Assembly (NCBI GenBank): GCA_027488865.1
Contig: JAIYAU010000026.1
Span: 1-64,000 of the forward strand
Direction of reading: 5' to 3'
Length of the DNA stretch: 64,000 nt
Origin: Cytophagaceae bacterium
GTDB lineage: Bacteria > Bacteroidota > Bacteroidia > Cytophagales > UBA9547
Positions within the stretch are counted from its first letter, which is position 1; every line of letters begins with the position of its first letter. Both the position numbers and the translations under genes were made by a program. This document shows, one piece after another, positions 30,701 to 38,675 of this stretch. The notes beneath the pieces were generated by a model. The model ran no database searches and was not told the DNA's origin. It saw only the letters and a list, made by a program, of their open reading frames with translations.

Positions 30701-32276
30701 GCTTGGCCAAACTACCACCAGATTGACTAAGGCCAAAGGCATCACAAGAAAGCATTTGTCCTCTTGTAGCAAACTTTAGGTTAGTAAAATTAAACACAAA
30801 TGTTCCGAATCCTCCTTCACTACCCACAGATCCCTTTTCCGCTTTTTGTGCATCGTCACTTTGAGGTACAGAAGATGGGGTTCCTGTGGTACTGGCTGAC
30901 GCATTATCAGTTTTGGCTTCGCTCTTAGATTTGGTAGAAGCTGCTAGGGTAAATTGCCCAGAGAGTGTTACAGCCGGGTAAAATGCCTTATTTTCGTAGA
31001 CAAAATCAAACCCAGCATGGCTTAATTCTAGATAACTTGGTCCAAATGATACTGCTTTAAACCCCTTCTTAAATTTTAGATTTATTCCGCCTTGTAACGT
31101 TGAAACATCTGTATTGGAATTATAGCTATAAACAACGCGATACTTTAAAGCATCTACCGTTTTGGCCACTGGAAAAGACACCATACCTGCCAAACCTGCC
31201 TTGGTAATTGAACTACATTCCAAATTGAGTATTAACGTGTCAATGGACATTTTAATACCCTTGTTGTTGCTTTTGTTTATATCTAAAACGTTGGTGGTGG
31301 TGGAGTTAAAGGTAAGTCCGTTTTGATCTACAATTAATTCTTTCATCGACACCATGATGGTATCTGAGGCCTTGTCACCTTTTATCCCTTGAGGAATAAT
31401 AACCTTAGTACTTGGCACATATAATCCTTGCCAACTGGCGGCTGAGGAGTAGGTTCCCTTATAAGAATCTAGGTTTGTATACCAAGCAGGAAGTTTTACA
31501 TTAGGCGCCTCCCTTATTTCGCTCATGTCAAGGGTAAGACTTGGTATAATTACCTTGACACCTTTGATGGCTGTAAACTCCAAAGTAGGAATGTTGTTAA
31601 AGTTTACAATAAAGTTAGATATCCTGTCTGCTTGTACATAAAATTTAAGATCTAATGAGTCTCCTTTAGATGTAGTGGCGGCCGTTGGTGAATCATCCTT
31701 TGATACTTTTGCAACTTTGGGAGAAAGTGTTAAGTTACCATTAAGCATCAAATCTTTAAATCCCTTACAGTCAAAGGTAACAAACGTGGAATCTGTGGCC
31801 TTAGAACCTAGACCATTAAATTTTACATTATATCCATTTCCAAATTTAGCATTGAAATCCTTTAATAAGTAGAGTCTATTATCACCACTAAACCCATTAC
31901 CAGAAAAAGGAACTTTATCAGCATAAAAATAGAGTGCCTGATTATTATCCACTGCAATTTTCATTGAAACTTGGGCTGTGACGCCTTGTGGGGTGAGTGC
32001 AATACCGTGAATATAGATGGCATACTTTCTGTCTTGGCCGGCTGGCAAAAGTCCTATCGGAAACGTCAATGATTTACCATCCAACAAGGTTTTAAAGCCT
32101 CCATCCTTTGCCTGTACCGCCTGAGAAACGGCATCAATTTCAGCCACTTTTTGCTCTGCTTGATTAACAATTGTGCTAATATTTGAAAGAACTTTGTTGG
32201 CATCATTCAATACCCTTTGTTGCGCAAAACAAGTCGAAGCATACAAAGAGAATATTAAAAAAATTCTAAAAATCAC
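27750..32276 (-). CDS. Very large secreted beta-rich protein, first gene of the array
   Basis: A 1508-aa protein that starts with GTG; there is no in-frame ATG near the signal peptide (IFRIFLIFSLYASTCFAQQ). A short helical segment (~20-60) precedes long stretches of predicted beta strands in which many segments resemble repeated amphipathic sheets (GQFTLAAS, LSISILDKITIKAAAIF, SVGFSGSVSVDLGI). Proline- and Ser/Thr-rich linkers lie at residues ~455-485 and ~665-690. The last ~400 residues resemble Ig/FN3-like domains. No catalytic motif, sorting tail or lipobox is visible and I do not recognise the family. As the promoter-proximal gene of the seven-gene array it is likely a core structural component. 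Confidence 0.85.
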   Translation of the reverse strand: MIFRIFLIFSLYASTCFAQQRVLNDANKVLSNISTIVNQAEQKVAEIDAVSQAVQAKDGGFKTLLDGKSLTFPIGLLPAGQDRKYAIYIHGIALTPQGVTAQVSMKIAVDNNQALYFYADKVPFSGNGFSGDNRLYLLKDFNAKFGNGYNVKFNGLGSKATDSTFVTFDCKGFKDLMLNGNLTLSPKVAKVSKDDSPTAATTSKGDSLDLKFYVQADRISNFIVNFNNIPTLEFTAIKGVKVIIPSLTLDMSEIREAPNVKLPAWYTNLDSYKGTYSSAASWQGLYVPSTKVIIPQGIKGDKASDTIMVSMKELIVDQNGLTFNSTTTNVLDINKSNNKGIKMSIDTLILNLECSSITKAGLAGMVSFPVAKTVDALKYRVVYSYNSNTDVSTLQGGINLKFKKGFKAVSFGPSYLELSHAGFDFVYENKAFYPAVTLSGQFTLAASTKSKSEAKTDNASASTTGTPSSVPQSDDAQKAEKGSVGSEGGFGTFVFNFTNLKFATRGQMLSCDAFGLSQSGGSLAKLPISIFQVDLDLKDPAKVGVTIGVRVKLSKSSGSSAGNGFTGSTVFTVWADKDVKDNRWKLSYAEINRIDISLKNGSFSLEGSLSIFKDDPLWGKGYCGNLSISILDKITIKAAAIFGKTGGTNCYKVSNTPYESILTKNPGNAPDALPTTPPPNADSADTQAAYRYWFVDAAVNFAPGIPFFTGVGLTGFNGGIYQQMKLVYGASPSDTNVCKSKVECKTASGNVYMPNPNISLGIMAGLSISSMPNDAVFTGNVTFSIEFNKGGGIAMVACWGYVGVFKPPGFKTTAADKLPADQTGTEPEKATGSSQGLSELAKYKVGLTWFIMYRVDEKIFIGDFGVYINFPPIAEGVKDKRTHKAGDINVYFSPSKWYIYMGKPMSPNAIEIFSLARIESYLCVGALPSPSFRPLPARLQNRPGFDVDESLLDGGFGMSFGVRLAIGKRFEKDFGIGRAWLDAGVEAGFDILMSKTKIPVYCSGVGVRGFENWYATGQAFLLGYLDGGASVFGIGVSLSLQLDAVVFAQLPKPTYLKGSVGFSGSVSVDLGITSVSKSFDFNLSVTFGDQCESNEDDKVIKMFNYSIPANQETKVQVTKPISLYFLKGINTYIFKMPNESGGGNLECKPTIDLSKLKLTYLKAGTPTNIQYTPLWSAGNTVLTLSPKQVLPENTEISVEFTIEIRNVTNNAVVGDPTKFEKVNLVYTTNYEPTFIEKSNIQLSYPLVSMQNYYKGESSRGFIKLGTIPQKALQKLSTEQFELQIVEGGKVIAANRSVVINASLGAKNITYEIPNTKLALGKNYTFRIVRVPIQSRTDSIENKTENTVIGYQNLNLTSKMVEFEFATSKFATFAQKISLMNNVLETFNPPVVTQTLSFKKEVLTKEGFMDGEVKKYVTNGAEFDPLVRPVNYTIDGTIKTVQENDFKLVPTADGVIVDAKMLLGNNIPVAEYLQMLVDQRTERHDINYRLGYFIPGESVPTSSVSFVLD

Positions 32277-33069
32277 AAAAATAAATTTTAAGAGTAAGAG
32301 GTTTAAAAATCAAATCTATAAATGTTTGGTATAATTAAAAAATATTTGGTTAATTAAAAATTATTGCAAAGTGCTGATAATAGCACCACTTATATTCTTT
32401 AACCGTTCATATTGAAATCAACAAACCCCAATGGTTTAGCGCAAATGAAGAATAATTAATCTCCTGTTACAATGACAACCATGTGAAATACGTATCATAT
32501 AAATAACAAAACCAATTTTATTCAATACTTTGATAAAGGTCGAACTACTTAATTCGTTTATCCATTTAATAGTTTCATTTTTTCAAATAGACTAATCTTC
32601 TTCCAAGTTATTTCTACTTACGTTGTAAGATGCTAATAACGAATGGTTCAGGTTTGCCCCGTAAAAAAAATTATAGAATATTTAATAATATAAAAGCCTC
32701 CTATTGCTGAAGTTTTTGGATAGCAATTTTTAATTTGTCAACACTGCAAACGCCCCCTGAACAATAAATGCAGGGGTAGCTTTTTTGGGAGTTCTCGAAA
32801 AGTTCAATATAACGAATTTATGTTTTTGCGGAAATAGCTATTTATTTACAATGTACTTTACTCGAGTTCAGGATATTTCAATCAATAAACAATTGCTATT
32901 TTGGTCAATGATCTAAATCCTGAGCTTAACATTCATAATTACTGATAAGGGTTGCAAACGCCATTCGCACTAGGCATAATTGTAAAATGCGCCAGTATAT
33001 GAGTTTTAATAAGGAAATAGTATATAAGAGTCTATGGCAAAGTAATTGAGTCCAATTTTTAAAGCACCT
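32277..33069. other. 793-bp intergenic region upstream of the giant-protein array
   Basis: AT-rich with no credible gene. On the minus strand 32311-32318 reads TAGATTTG, matching the Bacteroidota -7 element TAnnTTTG about 35 nt before the GTG start of the 1508-aa gene. I find no matching -33 TTG at the right spacing, so this promoter is weakly supported. Two hairpins lie further out: ATTGCT/AGCAAT at 32703-32727, followed by T-rich DNA, and CCCCTG/CAGGGG at 32754-32776 with six T at 32781-32786. Both look like terminators only for plus-strand transcription, which has no gene here. Confidence 0.5.
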
Positions 33070-34881
33070 TTACTTTACTAAAAATATGGTATTCGCCAAG
33101 GCTGCATTACCATGAGCATCATATCCATATACAAATAACCGATATGGACCAGGGGCATCAGGCACTTCAAACTCTAGTGTATTGCCTTTTTGGCTTAACA
33201 ATAGATCAGGCATAGGAAGCGGTGCTTCTTCAAAATCTCCGCCTGCTTTTTTGTTGGTACTTTCTGGCATAATTTGCCATTCATATCGTATTGCCTCGTT
33301 TTCTAGGTCTGCTATGTCAGAAGTAGCTTTGGCCGTGGTACCTGCTAATAATTCAATATTTTGGTACGCCGTTTTGCCATTAATCAAAATATTTTTAAGC
33401 GTTGGTGCTCTATTGGTAGGATATTTACCTGACCATGAATACTGTAATTCGTCAATCACCTCTGTTTCAGTGCCATCCTCAAGAAATAATCCGTACCAAG
33501 TAGGCGTTGTTTCTTGTTTATAGCCCCATAAAAATGTATAAGAACCAATACATCTAGAAGAATCATTTTTTATAATTTGGTATCTTTCTTTATATATTTT
33601 GGCCTTCTCTGCGCTAGTTTGTTCTATCGGCACGTCAAACGAGGTTTTAGCTATTTCCCAATGGCCAGTAGGACCCCACTCGGTGACAATATAGGGTTTT
33701 AGCCAATTGCGTGCAGTGAAACCAGCAGCTACTTTGTCCACATCACCATATGTATTAACGCCATAAATATCTATATCTGGACATCTTTCTTGTATAAGTC
33801 GTATTTCGGCAGTGTCCAAGCCTGCTGTTACTGTGCTTGTTGGGTGATTAGGGTCAATTTCATGAATCATTTTGGCAATATCTTGAATGGCAAACCAAAC
33901 GTTGGTATTGGTGTAAAACAGATCTACCTCATTGCCAATTCCCCACAATAATAAAGCTGGATGATCTTTATATTTTTGTACAATTTTTTTAAACTTCAAG
34001 AGCTGTGACTTTACCATTTCTGGATTATTATAATTAAAGCCATGGCGCTCATGTTGCGCCCATAGTCCAAACATAACCGTCAACCCATTGGCATAGGCAC
34101 TATCCAATACTTGTTGGGCATTCTCGTCACTCCATGTTCGTATTGAATTTGCGCCATATTCTTTGGCTCGTTTCATATAAACCTGCCCACCTACTCCTTT
34201 AATAAAGTAAGGCTTGTTTTCTCTAAAAATTGCTTGCTTGCCATTATATATCCCAACAGTTGTTTTAATTGGTTGCAGGGTTATTGTTTGTTTTGGGCTT
34301 TCTTGAATCTCCTTTGTTTTAGATTTTCTTATTTTTCTTTCAAAATAAATTTCATCTAGATAAATGGTAGTAGCTTTAGTAAAATTAACATAAAAAAGGC
34401 TGTTAACAGATTCAAGCTGCACATCGCCAACATAAAAAGTGTATTTTTTCCATTCAGGAGTTAGTTGTAGTTCGCGTTCGGCATATCCATCTTCGCCTCC
34501 TTCGCCAAAACCTATTTCGGCAGTTGTAAATTTATCAGCTCTAGCGTAAAAACTATATTTGACGTACCCCTTCAATTGAGCAAAAGCGGACTCATCTCTT
34601 TCTGTACATTGCGCTCTCCATTTACCAGCAGCTAAAAGGTGCATACCAGCCCATTGCTCTGTGCCATCCGCCGAAAATTTAAGACAGTATTCTCCTTCAA
34701 ATGGATTTAAATTACACAACTCCACCGTTTGAATACTTTTTCCGTCGTTACTACCCATGTAGCCAGAAGGCACGCCATTTACAAATTGGTCGTTATAAAT
34801 ATAAAAACGACTTTCTTCTTGGGCGGTAAGTTGCTGTGCAAAAAGCAAACAAAAACATAGGAGAGATGCAATTTTTGGCAT
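33070..34881 (-). CDS. Secreted clan GH-A glycoside hydrolase (GH2/GH5-like TIM barrel)
   Basis: About 603 aa from the ATG at 34881, which gives a proper signal peptide (MPKIASLLCFCLLFAQQLTAQ). A longer reading to 34956 would start beyond a terminator hairpin and has a poor N-terminus. Residues ~25-180 form a beta-sandwich, carbohydrate-binding-like domain (YFYVGDVQ-type strands, IYLDEIYFERK). Residues ~205-480 form the catalytic barrel: YGANSIRTWSDEN, then WGIGNEV with the probable acid/base Glu near 318, and VTEWGPTGHW with the probable nucleophile Glu near 401. A C-terminal Ig/PKD-like domain follows (~500-603). The enzyme should act outside the cytoplasm on a beta-glycan. The substrate cannot be read from the sequence. 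Confidence 0.85.
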   Translation of the reverse strand: MPKIASLLCFCLLFAQQLTAQEESRFYIYNDQFVNGVPSGYMGSNDGKSIQTVELCNLNPFEGEYCLKFSADGTEQWAGMHLLAAGKWRAQCTERDESAFAQLKGYVKYSFYARADKFTTAEIGFGEGGEDGYAERELQLTPEWKKYTFYVGDVQLESVNSLFYVNFTKATTIYLDEIYFERKIRKSKTKEIQESPKQTITLQPIKTTVGIYNGKQAIFRENKPYFIKGVGGQVYMKRAKEYGANSIRTWSDENAQQVLDSAYANGLTVMFGLWAQHERHGFNYNNPEMVKSQLLKFKKIVQKYKDHPALLLWGIGNEVDLFYTNTNVWFAIQDIAKMIHEIDPNHPTSTVTAGLDTAEIRLIQERCPDIDIYGVNTYGDVDKVAAGFTARNWLKPYIVTEWGPTGHWEIAKTSFDVPIEQTSAEKAKIYKERYQIIKNDSSRCIGSYTFLWGYKQETTPTWYGLFLEDGTETEVIDELQYSWSGKYPTNRAPTLKNILINGKTAYQNIELLAGTTAKATSDIADLENEAIRYEWQIMPESTNKKAGGDFEEAPLPMPDLLLSQKGNTLEFEVPDAPGPYRLFVYGYDAHGNAALANTIFLVK

Positions 34882-34921
34882 ATAATAACTTAAGATGGAT
34901 GATTTTAAGGAAAGAAAATAA

Positions 34922-34949
34922 CACCAGGCATAAATGTTTATGCCTGGTG
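34922..34949 (-). terminator. Rho-independent terminator after the T9SS carbohydrate-binding-like gene
   Basis: A perfect 13-bp stem (CACCAGGCATAAA / TTTATGCCTGGTG) with a 2-nt nominal loop sits 10 nt past the stop codon of the 275-aa gene on the minus strand. It is followed by TTATTTTCTTT in that direction. It separates this gene from the glycoside hydrolase gene downstream, which would need read-through or its own promoter. Confidence 0.85.
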
Positions 34950-34959
34950 GGTTCAAATT

Positions 34960-35787
34960 TTATTTGTTCACGATCAAAGGTTGCACTTTTACATTTTTGC
35001 CATCCACTACAAGGGAAACAAAATAGATACCTTCGTTTAATTGTGAAACATCAAGCTGGCCTTTGTACATGCCTGACATAACTTTGTTATCAAAGAAAGC
35101 CACCACTTTTCCAGTTGCATCTATTAACGTAGCCTTAGCCGTACCAACTACTGGCATGTTAAGCGTTACCAATCCATTTGCCGGATTTGGTGTCATGGCA
35201 TTAATAAATGTGTTGTTGTCATTTTCAATGCTTGAAACCGTTTCGATTCTCAGGTCATCAAAAAAGAATTCATTTGAACTTCCAAATCCTTCAATTGCAA
35301 AAAAGATAGTAAGAACATTCACAGAACCATTTGCTAAACTTCCAATGTTAACGTTTGGTGCAAATGTTAGTTCTTCCCATTGGAAGCTAGAACCTCCTTT
35401 TGTGGTTCTTACATCATATTCGCTGTTATATTCTGTAGTACCAGTAGCATTAAGTTTAATTAAAACACGTATCCCAGCATCAGCATTAGTCGCAAGGTTC
35501 ATTTTAAGCTTTTTGGTACCGTTTTTTAACCCAGCCACATCCTCTGACGAAAGATTGTTTGTTAAGGTATATTGAATATTATCATATGCATCGTTAGGAA
35601 ATCTTTTAGAATAACCACATTTAGCCGAGCTACTACCTTCAGGTGGTGTGGCAGCTGTATTAAAAGCTGAAGCGTCTCCCCCTTGATAGGTAAAGCTACC
35701 TGTTGAAACTCCATCGAAATTTTCGATTTGGGCGTTCAAACTAAGTGCCATAAATGCTGTTGCAATTGTTAGTAATACTTTTTTCAT
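34960..35787 (-). CDS. T9SS-secreted carbohydrate-binding-like protein
   Basis: A 275-aa protein with a signal peptide (MKKVLLTIATAFMALSLNAQ). Residues ~20-185 form a beta-sandwich resembling carbohydrate-binding modules: IENFDGVSTGSFTYQGG at the start, strands around QWEELTFAPNVNIG, and FFFDDLRIE at the end. Residues ~200-275 are a T9SS type A sorting domain (TPNPANGLVTLNM, LIDATGKVV, a final VQPLIVNK). No catalytic residues are apparent. The fold parallels the N-terminal domain of the neighbouring glycoside hydrolase, so it may bind the same glycan at the cell surface. It lies 47 nt downstream of the lipoprotein gene and has a strong terminator after it, so it may be the last gene of the main transcript. 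Confidence 0.88.
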   Translation of the reverse strand: MKKVLLTIATAFMALSLNAQIENFDGVSTGSFTYQGGDASAFNTAATPPEGSSSAKCGYSKRFPNDAYDNIQYTLTNNLSSEDVAGLKNGTKKLKMNLATNADAGIRVLIKLNATGTTEYNSEYDVRTTKGGSSFQWEELTFAPNVNIGSLANGSVNVLTIFFAIEGFGSSNEFFFDDLRIETVSSIENDNNTFINAMTPNPANGLVTLNMPVVGTAKATLIDATGKVVAFFDNKVMSGMYKGQLDVSQLNEGIYFVSLVVDGKNVKVQPLIVNK

Positions 35788-35834
35788 GATTGTGAAATTT
35801 AGTTGTGGATAAAGGATTTAGAATTAATAAAATC

Positions 35835-36830
35835 TTACGGTTGAAAAGGTTTCCCGGTTGTAAATATCATATAGTCAAATGCATAAGCTGCCTTTCCCTT
35901 TACAGCCGTTGTTAAATGAATAAAACTAACGATACCAATTTTGTCTGGTTCTTGCTTTTTATTGCCGGTTGCAGAGGCATTGTCAATGGTTGTTTCACTG
36001 TACTTAATGCTAACCACCTTCCAACCTACCCAGTCTACTGTTACACTTTTAGCATAAACATCCTCTGTTTTATTATCTGTTATTTTGTTGTTATTTTCGT
36101 CCTCACCAAATTGAATTTTCAAAATTGAAGGTTTGTTAAATCCGTAAACAAGTAGATTAAAATACAATTCTGATGGAGCCTTAGTCGATGTTTTAAACAC
36201 AGTATCGCTGGATATGACATCTTTAGCTTCTATTCCCAACTGTCCAAGGTATGTATCTCCGTTTTTGTCATAGCCTTGCATAAGAAAATATTGTTTGCCA
36301 TAAGGAGCTTTTAAAGGAGCACTTTCTACCCTGATCGTGTCACCATCTGAGGAATAGTCTATAAAAAACCCGGGATTGTTGGTTTCGAAATCGGCAATTA
36401 CAAGCCCTTGGTCTACTGGTTTCACTGTTTTAATAAAAACGGTATCTTTAATGAGTACTCCCTCATCCTCTACTGTAAAGGTGGCCTCACAATTCTCAGA
36501 TTTAAAAACTGGAATAAATGTAGTGGAGCCGTTCCAAACACTATTATTAAAATCAATAACTTTAGAGCTACCAACTATTTCTTTTACCGCGCCAGATTGT
36601 AAGCCTTTGATTGTGATTTTCCAATCTGCACTACGATTAAATTTTGCAGTAAAATGGTTTGCTTGGGTGTTATTAAAACTAAATGTATCTGCACTTGCCT
36701 TAAATCCTTCAACCAAGTTAAAAGGACCATAGAATTCTGTTACCAATGGGCCATCCACCTCTTTTGGTTTTTTACAAGCCCAAAAGCCCAAAATGATTGC
36801 TATTAACCAAATATTTTTCATAAGTCTCAT
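35835..36830 (-). CDS. Surface lipoprotein, possibly glycan-binding
   Basis: A 331-aa lipoprotein. The signal ends in the lipobox GFWAC followed by KK (MKNIWLIAIILGFWACKK). The start may be the ATG at 36830 or the internal one at 36821. The mature protein is beta-rich, with an Ig-like N-terminal half (residues ~30-145, ending DTVFIKTVKP) and a C-terminal half (~150-331) that looks like a jelly-roll binding module (LYFNLLVYGF, VDWVGWKVVSIKYSE, ending AYAFDYMIFTT). There is no enzyme motif. It sits between a porin-like barrel (14 nt upstream) and the T9SS protein, suggesting a surface binding component of a polysaccharide system, playing the part that SusD/SusE-type proteins play elsewhere. It is not a SusD homologue by sequence. 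Confidence 0.8.
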   Translation of the reverse strand: MRLMKNIWLIAIILGFWACKKPKEVDGPLVTEFYGPFNLVEGFKASADTFSFNNTQANHFTAKFNRSADWKITIKGLQSGAVKEIVGSSKVIDFNNSVWNGSTTFIPVFKSENCEATFTVEDEGVLIKDTVFIKTVKPVDQGLVIADFETNNPGFFIDYSSDGDTIRVESAPLKAPYGKQYFLMQGYDKNGDTYLGQLGIEAKDVISSDTVFKTSTKAPSELYFNLLVYGFNKPSILKIQFGEDENNNKITDNKTEDVYAKSVTVDWVGWKVVSIKYSETTIDNASATGNKKQEPDKIGIVSFIHLTTAVKGKAAYAFDYMIFTTGKPFQP

Positions 36831-36844
36831 TTTAATATAACCTG

Positions 36845-38623
36845 TTAATAAATTAAATTGAAAAGAATAAACGATTGATTGATTTTATAATCCTTTCCAA
36901 AATCATCCACTTTGACGTAGTGATGCTGTAAAGCCACAAATATGTTTTTGGTGAATTTATATTTCAATCCAATGGCCAATATAGTCTCTTTATGGTCGTC
37001 CTTAAGTAAGGTAAAGTTTTCTATTTGGTTATATCCACTTCTTACTGGAATGTACTCTTTGCCCTTTGCTTTAATAGTTTTAATACCCAATAAAATCTCG
37101 GTATTTTTGAGTATTTCGGCATCTACCCCTGCATCTATAATATTGGATAAATAATCCACAGAAGTGATGGTGTCGCCATTACGGCTTGCCTTGTCCATTC
37201 CAAAACCAAGACTTAACTTAAAAACTCTTGTAGATTCTAATATCTTATCTATGTTTACATTTGCACCTGTTTTTATAAGCTGGTAGTTTTTAGCTTCTAA
37301 TGCACCTTCACCTTTAATATTACTTAGAAAATTAGCTTGTAAAAAAGCATCAACTATTTCACTTTTGTGTTTGTAGTTTATATTGAATACTGCACCTTGT
37401 CTATTTGGTGTAGCATCTCCATATGCTAAAGTATTGGCATATCTTGGATTATAGTTCATTAAACGTTGACTAAGATTTCTATTATAGAGTCTGGTATCTC
37501 TAGATAAATCCCACAAGTTTGTTTCTCTGGTAGCAAAGTCATTGCCAATAGTAGGGAAAAGACTTGCAGATTGGTTAAAATTAATTCGTTTAGATTGTGC
37601 ACCAGCACTAAAAAAGTCACTTGAAACAGACCTAAATGAGGCGGAAGCGACCAAGCCAATTTTTTTGAGGTCAATACTTGCACCTACCTCCATCATTCCA
37701 CCTTGTTTTAAATTTACTGGTACGGTGGTATTTATATATTCCAAAGTTGATTGGCCAAATTCCGTAAATAACTTTGCTTCAATTTTATCAGTTTGCAACT
37801 TTGTACTACCAGTAACTGTAAAAACAGGATTTCTAAAAGTACTAGGTTCGCTAGAAGTTTTGGCCACTTCAAATGTGTTGGCATAGTTAAGCCCTAGGGT
37901 CAAAAATTTACTTTGGTCAATAGTAGTCGAAACTCCATTAATGAGCATTTCTGGTGCAGATGATGCTACTTTAATTCTAGCAATGTAGGCTTGAGAATTC
38001 CATTTTTGAATGATATTTTTAATGCTAAATGCAAAATCTGTTTGTGCGCCTTGTACACGCCACTCATTGTTTTTGTTATAAAAATTCTCATAATAGACCA
38101 CATCTCTTAACATGGACAGCGCAGTGGACTCATTTACTCTACCTTCTTCATCATAGTTCCAAAGGGTATACCGAGATTGTTTTAGGTCAATATCACCGAT
38201 TTTATAGTTAATTTTTTTAGCAATAGCCCCTTTTACAAATAGCTGCCTTACGTTAACGGTTGCTCCAGAACCATAAAAACCACCAAATTCATTTTTTGCC
38301 CTAAAAATCAGGTTGATTTGAGTGTTGGCGTTAGGCTTAACATTAAGGCCAACATCTATTAATGTATTGCCAGAATTTGCCTGTTTGGCATTAGAAGTGT
38401 CAGAATCTAGAGCTTTGCCAGAAAGCTGTGTTTGCTGAAGTACTGCTCTACCAAGCCCAAAAAAGGCCACCTTATTATTGCCTTGTTGCGCAAATAATTT
38501 TGAGTTAATTACAAACGCCGCAGCCAATAACAATATTAGATACTTGGATTTGGTACTTTTTACCAAAAACTTGAGTAAACTCTTCAATGAATAACAGTTT
38601 TTATGCATGAGTATACAATTCAT
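36845..38623 (-). CDS. Porin-like outer-membrane beta-barrel protein (592 aa)
   Basis: The N-terminus has a long charged region and a hydrophobic core ending KLFAQQ, an unusually long signal peptide. A second ATG (MHKNC) is an equally good start. The remainder is a succession of amphipathic strands typical of 16- to 18-stranded barrels (IDVGLNVKPNANTQINLIFRAK, MMEVGASIDLKKIGLVASASF), and the last strand ends in an aromatic residue (NLIY). I cannot assign a family. It lies 14 nt upstream of the lipoprotein gene and 52 nt downstream of another barrel gene. A role in passive uptake of oligosaccharides is inferred from context. Confidence 0.78.
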   Translation of the reverse strand: MNCILMHKNCYSLKSLLKFLVKSTKSKYLILLLAAAFVINSKLFAQQGNNKVAFFGLGRAVLQQTQLSGKALDSDTSNAKQANSGNTLIDVGLNVKPNANTQINLIFRAKNEFGGFYGSGATVNVRQLFVKGAIAKKINYKIGDIDLKQSRYTLWNYDEEGRVNESTALSMLRDVVYYENFYNKNNEWRVQGAQTDFAFSIKNIIQKWNSQAYIARIKVASSAPEMLINGVSTTIDQSKFLTLGLNYANTFEVAKTSSEPSTFRNPVFTVTGSTKLQTDKIEAKLFTEFGQSTLEYINTTVPVNLKQGGMMEVGASIDLKKIGLVASASFRSVSSDFFSAGAQSKRINFNQSASLFPTIGNDFATRETNLWDLSRDTRLYNRNLSQRLMNYNPRYANTLAYGDATPNRQGAVFNINYKHKSEIVDAFLQANFLSNIKGEGALEAKNYQLIKTGANVNIDKILESTRVFKLSLGFGMDKASRNGDTITSVDYLSNIIDAGVDAEILKNTEILLGIKTIKAKGKEYIPVRSGYNQIENFTLLKDDHKETILAIGLKYKFTKNIFVALQHHYVKVDDFGKDYKINQSFILFNLIY

Positions 38624-38675
38624 TAAGTTAATTTCTTTTGATTTTTAATAATTTCTTTCAACAAAACAGCTAATA

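Noticed and set aside
32754-32786. CCCCTG/CAGGGG hairpin followed by T6
   Set aside because: Terminator-like only for plus-strand transcription, but no plus-strand gene is upstream. Not called as a terminator.
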